A stretch of 64,000 nt of DNA, taken from contig JBPOHD010000007.1 of assembly GCA_052035955.1 (NCBI GenBank), positions 1 through 64,000 on the forward strand, written 5' to 3'. This stretch comes from JAEUNJ01 sp052035955 (lineage in GTDB: Bacteria > Pseudomonadota > Gammaproteobacteria > Burkholderiales > Rhodocyclaceae). The notes below the pieces were generated by a model. It worked only from the letters and a program-made list of their open reading frames with translations. It had not been told where the DNA came from and ran no database searches. The position numbers and the translations under genes were made by a program. Of the stretch, positions 24,347-32,237 are shown one piece after another (the stretch's first letter is position 1; each line of letters opens with the position of its first letter).

Positions 24347-26101
24347 GTGAACTCCGATGACATCGTGCTCGACGCCTTCCGCCGCTACCAGGCGGGGCAG
24401 TCGGCTGCCGCCCTGGCCGCCCTCGAGGCCCGGCGCCCGGCCTGGGCGGACCGCGCCGATGCCTGGACCCTCTACGGCGTCCTGCTGAAAGCCGCCCAGC
24501 GCCTGCCCGAGGCGGAGGCCGCCTACCTGGCCGCCCTGCGCCTGAAGCCGGACCATGGCGACGCCCACCACAACCTCGGCAACCTCTACAAGGCCGCCGG
24601 CCACCATGCGGCGGCCATCGCCGCCTACGAGCGGGCCCTGGCCTGCGGCAACGGCGGCGCCGACCCGGTGGCCCTGGGCATCGCCATCTCCGCCGCCGCC
24701 TATGCCGCCGGCGACCCGGAACGCGCCCTGTCCGCCGTCCGATCGGCCGTCGCCGCCGCCCCGTCCTCGGCCGCCGCCCTGAACCAGTTCGGCAAGATGC
24801 TTTGGGAACTGGGCGACGCCGAGGCTGCCCGCGACGCCTTCGGGCGCGCCGCCGAAGCCGCCCCGCAGGAGCCCCTGTTCGCCGTGAACCGCCTGCTGGT
24901 CAGCCAGTTCTCGCCCGCCATGGAAGAGGCCGACCTGGCCCGCCTGGCGAAGGAAGCGGCGATTCGCGTCGAGGCCGGCGTACCGCCCGGCCTGCGCCGG
25001 GAAATACCGAGGCGGCCCGTGGCCGGACGCCGCATCCGGGTCGCCTACCTCTCGTCGGATTTCCGCCAGAGCGCCCCCGGCGTCTTCATCGAGGCCCTGC
25101 TCGCCGGCCACGACCGGGAGGCCTTCGAAGTCTGGGGCCTGTCCAACGCCCCGGCCGGCGACGACCGCACCGACACCATGCGCCGGCTCACCGACCGCTG
25201 GCTCGAGGTCTGGGCCATGGACGACGCCAGCCTCGCGGACACCCTGCGGGCGGCCGCCATCGACATCCTGGTGGACCTGAACGGATACACCGGCGGCCAC
25301 CGTCTCGGCGTCCTCGCCGCCCGCGCCGCGCCCGTCCAGATCACCTGGCTCGGCTACGAAGGCACCACCCAGGTGGGCGGCGTCGACGCCATCCTGGCCG
25401 ACCGGCACGTGGCGCCGGCCGAGCACGACCCGTGCTACTCGGAACGCATACTGCGCCTGCCCTTCGACTTCTGCTGCTACGCCCCCCATCCGGATGCGCC
25501 GGCCGTGGCCGCGACGCCGGCCATCGCCCGGGGCCATGTCACCTTCGGTTCATTCAACAAGCTGGCCAAGATCACCGAGCCCACCTTCGACCTCTGGGCG
25601 CAGGTCCTCGCCGCCGTCCCCGGCTGCCGCCTGTTGCTCAAGTGGCGGCATGCCACCAGCCCGACCGCGCGGGAACGCATCCTGTCGGGCTTTGCCCGCC
25701 GGGGCATCGCGCCGGAACGCATCGAACTGCGGGACGCCAGCCCCTACCTGTCCTTGCTGTCGGAGTACGCCGACGTGGATGTGGCCCTGGATCCCCTGCC
25801 CTTCTCGGGCGGCGCCACCACCTGCGATGCCTTGTGGATGGGGGTCCCGGTGGTGACCCTGGCCGGCCGCCGCTTCGCGTCCAACCACACGGTGGCCCAC
25901 CTGCACGCCGCCGGCCTGCCGGACCTGGTCGCCGGGACGCCGGCGGAATACGTCGCCCTGTGCGCCCGCCTGGCCGGCAACATTCCCGCCCTGGCACGCC
26001 TGCGCGGCGCCCTGCGGCACCAGGTCGCCGCATCCCCCCTGGCCTCGCCGCGACTGTTCGCGCTGGCCGTGGAGCGCCATTACCGCGACCTGCTGTCCTG
26101 A
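24347..26101 (+). CDS. TPR-containing O-GlcNAc transferase (SPINDLY/GT41-like)
   Basis: 584 residues from GTG 24347 (no ATG near the domain start; the longer upstream frame runs through the DUF5672 gene). Residues 1-210 hold TPR-type helices, for example GDAHHNLGNLYKAAGHHAAAIAAYERAL. From about 225 to the end is the GT41 catalytic domain: RIRVAYLSSDFR, DILVDLNGYTGGHRLGVLA, PVQITWLGYEGTT, FGSFNKLAKITEPTFDLWA, DVALDPLPFSGGATTCDALWMGVPVVTL. Family members transfer a sugar from a nucleotide sugar to Ser/Thr of proteins, with the TPRs selecting the target. Flagellin is the obvious local substrate. Confidence 0.88.
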   Translation: MNSDDIVLDAFRRYQAGQSAAALAALEARRPAWADRADAWTLYGVLLKAAQRLPEAEAAYLAALRLKPDHGDAHHNLGNLYKAAGHHAAAIAAYERALACGNGGADPVALGIAISAAAYAAGDPERALSAVRSAVAAAPSSAAALNQFGKMLWELGDAEAARDAFGRAAEAAPQEPLFAVNRLLVSQFSPAMEEADLARLAKEAAIRVEAGVPPGLRREIPRRPVAGRRIRVAYLSSDFRQSAPGVFIEALLAGHDREAFEVWGLSNAPAGDDRTDTMRRLTDRWLEVWAMDDASLADTLRAAAIDILVDLNGYTGGHRLGVLAARAAPVQITWLGYEGTTQVGGVDAILADRHVAPAEHDPCYSERILRLPFDFCCYAPHPDAPAVAATPAIARGHVTFGSFNKLAKITEPTFDLWAQVLAAVPGCRLLLKWRHATSPTARERILSGFARRGIAPERIELRDASPYLSLLSEYADVDVALDPLPFSGGATTCDALWMGVPVVTLAGRRFASNHTVAHLHAAGLPDLVAGTPAEYVALCARLAGNIPALARLRGALRHQVAASPLASPRLFALAVERHYRDLLS

Positions 26102-26337
26102 TCGCCCCCTGTCGCAACCCGGCCGCCCGGGGATGCCCCGTCAGCGGCCGCCACCGCCGCAGCCCGCCGGCTTCCCCGCCACGCACGGAAAGGCGCGCGG
26201 GTCCGACGGCCGCGGTTCCACGGCATGCAGCCTCCCGTGCGCATCGGACGCACGAGCGACGACGGTCGGCGCCGCCGCCGGCGAACCGGCCGACCGCCGG
26301 AACCACCCAGGCGGGCGACGAGGGGCATGGCATTCCG

Positions 26338-27270
26338 TCACCGCCTTTTCCCGACCCTGCGGCCCGGCAGGACTTCATCCCATTCCGGCCTCGGGCCGAT
26401 GCGGCCGGCCAGGTACTCCACCAGGGCCCGGACCCGGTGCGGCACGTAGCGGTTCCCCGGGAACACTGCGTAGATGCCCATTTCCGGCGGTGGATAGTCG
26501 GGCAGCAGGATCTCCAGTTGATCGGCCCGGATCGCCTTCTCGAGCACGAAGGTGGGTGCCCGGGTGATGCCCAGCCCGCGCACCGCCGCTTCCATCAGCG
26601 CCTCGCCGTTGTTGGCTTCCAGGCGGCCGGCGATGGGGAACCACTGGACCTCGCCGTCGATCGTGAAGGGCCAGCTGGAACGTGACGCCAGCAGGTAGCC
26701 GAAACACTCGTGGTTCGCCAGGTCGGCGGGATGCCGCGGCCGGCCGCGGCGGCGCACGTAGTCCGGGGAGGCCGCGGTCACGCCCTGGCTGCTGCCGATC
26801 TTGCGCGCCACGTCGCCGGGATTCAGGCGCTCGGCGATGCGGATGGCCAGATCGAAGCCGCCCTCGATCAGGTTGGCGCGGCGATCGTTGAAGTCCAGTT
26901 CCAGGGAGACCTCCGGGTTGTCGGCCATGAAGTCGCCGAACATGGGCATCAGGCGACCGATGCCGAAGGAGAAGGGGAGCGTGATTCGCACGTGCCCGTG
27001 CGGTGCCTGCCCTTCGTCGGCCAGGTGGCCCTCGGCCGCCTCCACCAGGTTGAGGATTTCCCGGCAGCGTTCCAGGTAGGCCGCGCCGGCGCCGGTCAGG
27101 CTCAGGCGCCGCGTGCTGCGGGCGATCAGCTTGGCCCCCAGGTGGGCCTCCAGCCCGGCGATCTGGCGTGTCACGACGGAACGCGCCACGTCCAGTTCCT
27201 GGGCCACCGCCGAGAAGCTGCCCATCTCGGCGACCCGCACGAAAATCCTCATGGCATCGAGCCGATCCAT
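26338..27270 (-). CDS. LysR-family transcriptional regulator
   Basis: 310 residues from ATG 27270, which has GGAGGG upstream; an earlier GTG/ATG at 27297 adds nine residues not typical of the family. The N-terminal helix-turn-helix reads MRIFVRVAEMGSFSAVAQELDVARSVVTRQIAGLEAHLG. The rest is the LysR effector domain of the CrgA-like group (LARNPE-type region DNPEVSLELDFNDRR, GFDLAIRIAE). It is divergent from a cytochrome b561, YceI, YceI, dioxygenase operon and probably regulates it through the shared 160-bp region. The 236 bp between its end and the convergent GT41 gene hold no gene I can support, only short GC-rich hairpins. Confidence 0.92.
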   Translation of the reverse strand: MDRLDAMRIFVRVAEMGSFSAVAQELDVARSVVTRQIAGLEAHLGAKLIARSTRRLSLTGAGAAYLERCREILNLVEAAEGHLADEGQAPHGHVRITLPFSFGIGRLMPMFGDFMADNPEVSLELDFNDRRANLIEGGFDLAIRIAERLNPGDVARKIGSSQGVTAASPDYVRRRGRPRHPADLANHECFGYLLASRSSWPFTIDGEVQWFPIAGRLEANNGEALMEAAVRGLGITRAPTFVLEKAIRADQLEILLPDYPPPEMGIYAVFPGNRYVPHRVRALVEYLAGRIGPRPEWDEVLPGRRVGKRR

Positions 27271-27326
27271 CCCGCCCTCCGTCGCCGGCCGGACCATGGA
27301 TTCCGCCGGACAAAAGTTCCAAGTTT

Positions 27327-27349
27327 ATTGTTGTGTATTTTGCAACAAT
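27327..27349. promoter_or_regulatory. Inverted repeat in the LysR/cytochrome b561 divergent region (probable LysR site)
   Basis: ATTGTTG (27327-27333), 9 bp, CAACAAT (27343-27349). The dyad contains T-N11-A elements expected of LysR-type binding sites. It lies 57 bp from the LysR start and 81 bp from the cytochrome start, in a locally AT-rich patch. Confidence 0.6.
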
Positions 27350-27429
27350 TAATTCGCATCCGCCAGCTATATCCGACACCCGGACTTGGGTATCTTCCGC
27401 CCATCGCCAATCCCGTCCGGGACGACATC

Positions 27430-27972
27430 ATGGACAGCCCCTCCGCCTACACCCTCACCGCCGTGCGCCTGCACTGGCTGACCGCCCTGGCCATCGTGGG
27501 CACCTTCGCGGTGGGCATCTACATGCACGACCTGCCCCTGTCGCCCCAGAAGCTGCAGATCTATTCCTGGCACAAGTGGTCGGGCGTCACCATCTTCCTG
27601 CTGGTGCTCATCCGCCTGGCCTGGCGCATCGGCCATCCGCCGCCGGCCGAGCCCGCAGGCATGCCGGCCTGGCAGCGCAAGGCCGCCGCCGGCGTCCATC
27701 ACCTGCTCTACCTGCTGATGGTCGCCGTGCCCCTGTCCGGCTGGCTGATGAGCTCGGCCAAGGGTTTCCAGACCGTCTGGTTCGGCGTCTTGCCCCTGCC
27801 CGACCTGGTGGCCAAGAACAAGGATCTGGGCGACGCGCTGCAGGTGACCCACATGAGCTTGAACTTCGCCATGGCGGCCCTGGTCGTCGCCCATGCCGGC
27901 GCCGCGATCAAGCACCACTTCATCGACCGGGACGACGTCCTGGTCCGCATGCTGCCTTTCCTGAAGAAATAG
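27430..27972 (+). CDS. Cytochrome b561-family protein
   Basis: 180 residues with four membrane helices. Haem-ligand histidines are visible in the expected places: RLHWLTALAIV in helix 1, SWHKWSGVTIF in helix 2, VHHLLYLLMVAVPLSGWLMSS in helix 3 and HMSLNFAMAALVVAHAGAAIKHHF in helix 4. Start ATG 27430 opens the family N-terminus; a longer frame runs antisense through the LysR gene. In this family the protein passes electrons between the quinone pool and periplasmic partners. The YceI proteins encoded next, which bind isoprenoid quinones in known cases, often accompany it. Confidence 0.93.
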   Translation: MDSPSAYTLTAVRLHWLTALAIVGTFAVGIYMHDLPLSPQKLQIYSWHKWSGVTIFLLVLIRLAWRIGHPPPAEPAGMPAWQRKAAAGVHHLLYLLMVAVPLSGWLMSSAKGFQTVWFGVLPLPDLVAKNKDLGDALQVTHMSLNFAMAALVVAHAGAAIKHHFIDRDDVLVRMLPFLKK

Positions 27973-27993
27973 CAACGCCCGAACGGAGAACCC

Positions 27994-28578
27994 ATGACCA
28001 TCCATCGCCGCAACTTCCTCCGCCTGTCCGCCCTGGCCCTGGGTCTCGCACCCCTGGCCGCGGGCGCCGTCGAATATACCCAGGTCCTGCCCGAGAAGAG
28101 CGCCGTCGCCTTCGTCTACAAGCAGATGAACGTGCCGGTCGAGGGTGCCTTCAAGCGCTTCAAGGGCCAAATGGCCTTCGACCCGGCCAAGCCGGCCGGC
28201 GCCCATGCCGAACTCGAGATCGACATGGCCGGCGTGGACGCCGGTTCTGCCGAGGCCAACGAGGAGGTCGCCGGCAAGCTCTGGTTCAACACCAAGGCCT
28301 TCCCCACGGCACGCTTCGTCTCCTCCGGCGTCAAGGCCCTGGGCAAGGACCAGTACGAGGTCGCCGGAAAGATGAGCATCAAGGGCCGCACCGTGGAAGC
28401 CAGGGCCCCCGCCACCTTCCGCCACGAAGGCAGGAATGCGGTGTTCGAAGGCAGCTTCGTGCTGAAACGCGCCGACTATGGCATCGGTGAAGGTATCTGG
28501 GCCGATTTCGGCACCGTCGCCAACGAAGTGCAGATCAGGTTCCGTCTCGTCGCGGCCCCCGCGCCGGACAAGAAGTAG
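27994..28578 (+). CDS. YceI-family periplasmic protein, Tat-type leader
   Basis: 194 residues. The leader has HRRNFLRLSALALG, close to the twin-arginine motif, and probably ends near AGAVEY. The mature part is a YceI lipocalin-like barrel: KSAVAFVYKQMNVPVEGAFKRFKG, ELEIDMAGVDAGS, LWFNTKAFPTARFVS, GKMSIKGRTVEA. YceI proteins bind polyisoprenoid lipids. GGAG lies before the ATG. It follows the cytochrome b561 gene by 21 nt and precedes a second YceI gene, so the three are one operon. A Tat leader on YceI is unusual and may mean cofactor or lipid loading before export. Confidence 0.9.
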   Translation: MTIHRRNFLRLSALALGLAPLAAGAVEYTQVLPEKSAVAFVYKQMNVPVEGAFKRFKGQMAFDPAKPAGAHAELEIDMAGVDAGSAEANEEVAGKLWFNTKAFPTARFVSSGVKALGKDQYEVAGKMSIKGRTVEARAPATFRHEGRNAVFEGSFVLKRADYGIGEGIWADFGTVANEVQIRFRLVAAPAPDKK

Positions 28579-28613
28579 CAGGCTCCCCACCCCCACCTCA
28601 ACGGAGAATCCCC

Positions 28614-29201
28614 ATGAAAAAGACCACCCTCGCCGCCGTCGCCGCCATTGCCGCCTTCGGCCTCTCGACCCTCGCCGCGCCCGCCATGGCGGCGCCCGAG
28701 ACCTTCGCCATCGACGCGAGCCATACCTCGCCGCGCTTCGAGTACAGCCACTTCGGATACTCGAACCAGGTCCACCGCTTCGACAAGACCAGCGGCAGGA
28801 TCGTCATCGACCGGGCCGCGAAGACCGGCTCCGTCGAGGTGACCATCGACGCCAAGTCGGTCAATACCGGCTTCGCCCTGTTCAACCAGCACATCCAGGG
28901 CGAGGACTTCCTGTCCACCGAGGCCCACCCGACCGTCACCTTCAAGTCCACCGCCGTCCGCTTCGAAGGCGACAAGCCCGTCGCCGTCGACGGCAACCTG
29001 ACCCTCAAGGGCGTGACGAAGCCGGTGACCCTGACCGTCACCTCCTTCCACGCCATGCCCCATCCCATCCTCAAGAAGGATGCGATCGGCGCCAATGCCG
29101 TGACCAAGGTGAAGCGGACCGACTTCAACATGGGCAAGTACGCGCCCCACGTCTCCGACGAGGTGACCATCACCCTCGCCGTCGAGGCCATCAAGGAATA
29201 A
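28614..29201 (+). CDS. YceI-family periplasmic protein, Sec-type leader
   Basis: 195 residues. A clear Sec signal peptide (MKKTTLAAVAAIAAFGL, cleavage after APAMA) precedes the YceI barrel: FAIDASHTSPRFEYSHFGYS, KSVNTGFALFNQHIQGEDFLSTEAHPTVTFKST, GNLTLKGVTKPVTLTV, SDEVTITLAVEAIK. This is the more standard of the two paralogues; the first carries a Tat-like leader and is more divergent. A GGAG ribosome site precedes the ATG. Expected role: isoprenoid or quinone binding in the periplasm, linked to the cytochrome b561. Confidence 0.94.
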   Translation: MKKTTLAAVAAIAAFGLSTLAAPAMAAPETFAIDASHTSPRFEYSHFGYSNQVHRFDKTSGRIVIDRAAKTGSVEVTIDAKSVNTGFALFNQHIQGEDFLSTEAHPTVTFKSTAVRFEGDKPVAVDGNLTLKGVTKPVTLTVTSFHAMPHPILKKDAIGANAVTKVKRTDFNMGKYAPHVSDEVTITLAVEAIKE

Positions 29202-29232
29202 TCGGCCGACACCGGGGAAGGGACAGCCCGCG

Positions 29233-30036
29233 ATGCGAGCATTGATGCCAGTGGTATTCGTCTCCCACGGCGCCCCCGACGCGCTGCTCAAGGCGCCGGA
29301 CGCCGTGGCCTGCTGGCGCGCCATCGGCGAGGCCCTGCCCGAGCCCCGGGCGGTCCTCGCCGTGTCGGCCCACTGGGAGGCCCGCCAGCCGACCGCCAGC
29401 CTCTCGGGCGCGCCGCAGACCATCCATGACTTCTCGGGCTTCTCGCCGGTTCTCTACCGGATGCAGTACCCGGCCCCGGGAGCGCCGCAACTGGCCGAAC
29501 GGGCCGTCGCGCTGCTGGCCGAGGCCGGCATCGCCGCCGACCTGCATCCCGACCGGGGCCTCGACCACGGGGCCTGGGTGCCGATGACGGCCATGCTGCC
29601 GGGCGCCCGGGTGCCGGTCGCCCAGATCTCCCTGGTCCGCCACGGCAGCGCCGCCGGACACCTGGCCCTGGGCCGGGCCCTGGCGCCCCTGCGCACGGAG
29701 GGCGTGTTGATCCTCGCCTCGGGCGCGATCACCCACAACTTCGGCTGGCTGGACTGGGAGGCCGGTCCGGACGCTTCACCGCTGCCCCGGGCGGCGGAGT
29801 TCTCCGACTGGGTCGAGGGACGGCTCGCGGACCGCGATGCGACGGCCCTGCTCGACTACCGCAGTGCCCCCTACGGCGCCGAGGCCCATCCCAGCGAGGA
29901 ACACTTCCTGCCCCTGCTCGTCGCCATGGGAGCGGGAGGCGACGACGCGCCGCGGCGGCTCAAGCCGCGATTCAACTACCGAGGCCTGTCGATGGATGCC
30001 TATGTATGGGGTGGCGGCACGGCGGCGGCCGCCTGA
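29233..30036 (+). CDS. DODA/LigB-family extradiol ring-cleavage dioxygenase-like protein
   Basis: 267 residues. The metal-binding pattern of the class III extradiol/DODA family is present: VSHGAPDAL at about 11-19, VSAHWEA near 45, IHDFSGF near 63, GLDHGAWVPM near 112 and ASGAITHNF near 168. Bacterial members such as YgiD bind zinc or iron; many have no proven substrate. The start may instead be ATG 29248, five residues on. It is the last gene of the LysR-linked operon, and an aromatic or quinone-type substrate would fit the redox neighbours, but this is inference. Confidence 0.88.
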   Translation: MRALMPVVFVSHGAPDALLKAPDAVACWRAIGEALPEPRAVLAVSAHWEARQPTASLSGAPQTIHDFSGFSPVLYRMQYPAPGAPQLAERAVALLAEAGIAADLHPDRGLDHGAWVPMTAMLPGARVPVAQISLVRHGSAAGHLALGRALAPLRTEGVLILASGAITHNFGWLDWEAGPDASPLPRAAEFSDWVEGRLADRDATALLDYRSAPYGAEAHPSEEHFLPLLVAMGAGGDDAPRRLKPRFNYRGLSMDAYVWGGGTAAAA

Positions 30037-30059
30037 TCCTGGAAAAATGCAGTTGCAAG

Positions 30060-30198
30060 TTCATTCACCACCAAGGACACCAAGGTCACCAAGGGAATCA
30101 ACAGCGCCGCCCGACGGAGGCATCACCCTGCGGGTGAGCCTCGACGGGCACGAACACTCGCTTTCTCTGCGCCCTCTGTGTCCTCTGTGGTGAATGAA
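30060..30198. repeat. 139-bp element with 12-bp inverted ends and internal 9-bp repeats
   Basis: The ends are TTCATTCACCAC (30060-30071) and GTGGTGAATGAA (30187-30198), a perfect inverted pair. Just inside the left end CACCAAGG occurs three times at 9-bp spacing. Inside the right end CTCTG occurs three times at 9-bp spacing (CTCTGCGCC, CTCTGTGTC, CTCTGTGGT). The middle is ordinary GC-rich sequence. It resembles dispersed extragenic repeats seen in several bacterial genomes and could be a non-autonomous mobile element. No target duplication is obvious. The remaining part of this 257-bp gene-free gap holds nothing else I can support. Confidence 0.7.
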
Positions 30199-30293
30199 CT
30201 GCGGTTTCCAGGCGCCCGCAACGCTGCGGCTTTCCGGATCGCCGCCATGGCGCCGGGGACCCGGACGGCGCGCCGGCTTCCGGTCGCCGGCCG

Positions 30294-30671
30294 TCAGCGA
30301 TGGGCCCGCTTCTGGGCCCGCTTGCGCTGCTGCTTCTTGGCGGTCTTCTTGGCCGGCTTGGCGGCGGCCTTTCTGGCCGGCGACTTGCCGTGGGTCACGG
30401 CCGGCTGGGCGTCGCCGAGGCCGCCCATGCCGTGTCCGAGCTGTTTGTTGTTGCGCTTGACGGACTGGGTCAGGCGGGTCTTCTGCTCGGAACTCATGCC
30501 CGCCATGCTGTAGTTCTCCATGCCCGACTGGACCGACGGCTGTGGCGCCGGAGGCGTGGCGGGCTGAAGGACGACAGGCTTCGGCTGGTTGACGACGGGT
30601 TCGGCGGCCCAGGCAGCGGGCATGGCAAGCACGGCGAGGGTGGCGAGCAGGGCAAGGGGGCGCGTATTCAT
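30294..30671 (-). CDS. Small secreted protein with a lysine-rich C-terminus
   Basis: 125 residues from ATG 30671. A Sec signal peptide (MNTRPLALLATLAVLAMPAAWA, cleavage before EP) is followed by a Pro/Gln/Val-rich stretch, a short helical part (MSSEQKTRLTQSVKRNNKQLG) and a histone-H1-like tail of Lys, Ala and Arg (KSPARKAAAKPAKKTAKKQQRKR). I do not recognise a family. A TACACT -10-like box at 30702-30707 (minus strand) suggests its own promoter 24 nt upstream. It lies 113 nt beyond the end of the export operon. The basic tail could bind acidic polymer, such as the giant acidic repeat protein or DNA; this is speculation. Confidence 0.7.
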   Translation of the reverse strand: MNTRPLALLATLAVLAMPAAWAAEPVVNQPKPVVLQPATPPAPQPSVQSGMENYSMAGMSSEQKTRLTQSVKRNNKQLGHGMGGLGDAQPAVTHGKSPARKAAAKPAKKTAKKQQRKRAQKRAHR

Positions 30672-30784
30672 GGGCGGGTTTCCAGGGAATGGACCGTGCC
30701 GAGTGTACCCCGGGGTCCGGCCGACGAATGCGCGGACAGCCGGGGAAAATGCCGGCAGAGCGGATCTTCGCGGCAGGCGGCCGT

Positions 30785-32116
30785 TCAATAGGCCTCGCGG
30801 AAGGCCGAGCGCATGGAATCCACCACGGGCTCGAGCAGGTAGTCCAGCAGCGTCCGGGCGGGAGTGCGCATGTAGACCATGGCCTGCATTCCGGGCCGCA
30901 GGGGCTCGGCCTGGCCGCCGCCCTCGCTGCCGGTGACGCGGACCCGGACGACGAAGGCGGCCTGGTCCTCCTTGATGCGCACGGCATCGGCCGCGATGTA
31001 GTCCACCTGGCCGACCAGCATGGGCATGGTGCGCCGGTTCCAGCCGGCCACCTGGATTTCCGTGCGGCCGCCGAGCTTCACATAGCGGATGTCCCGCGGC
31101 GAAACGCCGGCCTCGATGAAGACGGAATCGGTGCTCGGCACGATCTCCATCATGGTCTGCAGGGGACCCACGGCGGAACCGGCCGCCAGGCTGCGCAGGT
31201 TGATCACGGTGCCGGCCACCGGCGCTGCGACGGTGTCCCGCCTCACGTCCGCCTCCTGGGCGAGGAGCTGCTGCCGGAGCTGGTAGAGCCGCTCGTCGCT
31301 GCTCTTCAACTCCTGGGCGACGGTCTCGAAGAAACGGTTTTTCAGTTCGGCCAGCCGGAGCTCCAGCTCGGCCTGGCGCTGCTCGGACTTCATGTGGTCC
31401 GCGGCGAGTTCCCCGGCGCTCGCCTCTTCGGCGGCGCGGGCGCGCTTGAGGTCGAGGATGCGCGACTTCGAAACGAAGCCCTTCGCCGCCAGGTCCTCGT
31501 TCAGGGCCAGTTGCTCGGCGGCCAGGCGGGCCGATTCCTCCTGCGTCCTGGCCCGCGTGGACAGGGTGCCCTGCTCCCGGACGATGGAACGCATCTCCTT
31601 GCGCATCGCCGCTTCGGCCGCCCCCAGGGTGCCGCGGCGGTTGTCGAAGACCTTGTTCTCCTGGCGGATGACCAGGGCGATGCCTTCCTCTCCCTTGCGC
31701 GCGATGATGGCCGATGGATAGGTCACCCGGTCGGCGAGGAGCTGCTCGGAGCGCAGGCGCGCATTGCGGGCCATTTCCGAGTCGTGGAGGAAGCGCAGGG
31801 ACTCGTAGGCGGCCAGGCGGCTGGGTTCGGTCAGCGACACCAGGGCCTGTCCGGCCGCGACCTGGTCTCCGTCCTTCACCTGGAGCACGCCGACGATGCC
31901 GCCCTTGGCGTGCTGGATGGCCATGCGATCGGTGACGACCTTCACCGTGCCCTCGCTGACCACCGCCCCCTCGATGGGCGCCAGCCCCATCCACAGCAGG
32001 CCGCCGAAGATGAACACCACGACGATGCCCAGGCCCCAGCGCAGAAGGGGGCGCGGATCGTCGGGCACCTGTCCGGGCGCGCCGATGCGGAAGATCCTGT
32101 GGAAGGCGGTGCTCAT
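30785..32116 (-). CDS. HlyD-family type I secretion membrane-fusion protein
   Basis: 443 residues from ATG 32116, chosen because GGAGG lies just upstream; an in-frame ATG 24 nt earlier lacks one. One membrane helix spans about residues 24-45 (LLRWGLGIVVVFIFGGLLWMG), followed by a biotinyl-lipoyl half (QHAKGGIVGVLQVKDGDQVAAGQ), a long coiled coil (about 150-280) and the second half (RDTVAAPVAGTVINL). The C-terminus has the RTX adaptor signature DYIAADAVRIKEDQAAFVVRVRV then LRPGMQAMVYMRT. It would bridge the ABC exporter and an outer-membrane TolC-type channel, which is not encoded in this window. Confidence 0.94.
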   Translation of the reverse strand: MSTAFHRIFRIGAPGQVPDDPRPLLRWGLGIVVVFIFGGLLWMGLAPIEGAVVSEGTVKVVTDRMAIQHAKGGIVGVLQVKDGDQVAAGQALVSLTEPSRLAAYESLRFLHDSEMARNARLRSEQLLADRVTYPSAIIARKGEEGIALVIRQENKVFDNRRGTLGAAEAAMRKEMRSIVREQGTLSTRARTQEESARLAAEQLALNEDLAAKGFVSKSRILDLKRARAAEEASAGELAADHMKSEQRQAELELRLAELKNRFFETVAQELKSSDERLYQLRQQLLAQEADVRRDTVAAPVAGTVINLRSLAAGSAVGPLQTMMEIVPSTDSVFIEAGVSPRDIRYVKLGGRTEIQVAGWNRRTMPMLVGQVDYIAADAVRIKEDQAAFVVRVRVTGSEGGGQAEPLRPGMQAMVYMRTPARTLLDYLLEPVVDSMRSAFREAY

Positions 32117-32149
32117 GCTGCCTCCGCCGGGCCGCCCCAAGGAGGCAGC
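32117..32149 (-). promoter_or_regulatory. Hairpin enclosing the ribosome-binding site of the HlyD gene
   Basis: Arms GCTGCCTCC (32117-32125) and GGAGGCAGC (32141-32149) are perfectly complementary over 9 bp with a 15-nt loop. In the mRNA (minus strand) the downstream arm contains the GGAGG that serves ATG 32116, so the site would be buried when the stem forms. Confidence 0.5.
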
Positions 32150-32193
32150 CAGTCATTGAATCGGAGCGGGCCCCGCCCGCGAACCAACGACAC

Positions 32194-32215
32194 CCCCCCT
32201 CCCGGGGAAGGGGGG
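32194..32215 (-). terminator. G/C-run hairpin between exporter and adaptor genes
   Basis: CCCCCCT (32194-32200) and AGGGGGG (32209-32215) pair over 7 bp around CCCGGGGA. No T-tract follows. It may slow transcription or be part of a dispersed G/C-rich intergenic repeat that extends to about 32230. Confidence 0.35.
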
Positions 32216-32237
32216 CCGGGGGGAATGGGGGTCACGC

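Noticed and set aside
26102..26337. Short open frames between the GT41 gene and the LysR gene
   Set aside because: Arg/Pro-rich shadow products on both strands, no ribosome site and no recognisable motif; treated as a gene-free convergent gap.
30060..30198. Insertion sequence
   Set aside because: Inverted ends are present but there is no transposase frame in the 139 bp and no clear target duplication; kept only as a repeat element.
30178..30513. Plus-strand frame of 111 codons opposite the lysine-rich secreted protein
   Set aside because: It begins inside the 139-bp repeat element and has no ribosome site; the minus strand has a good signal peptide.
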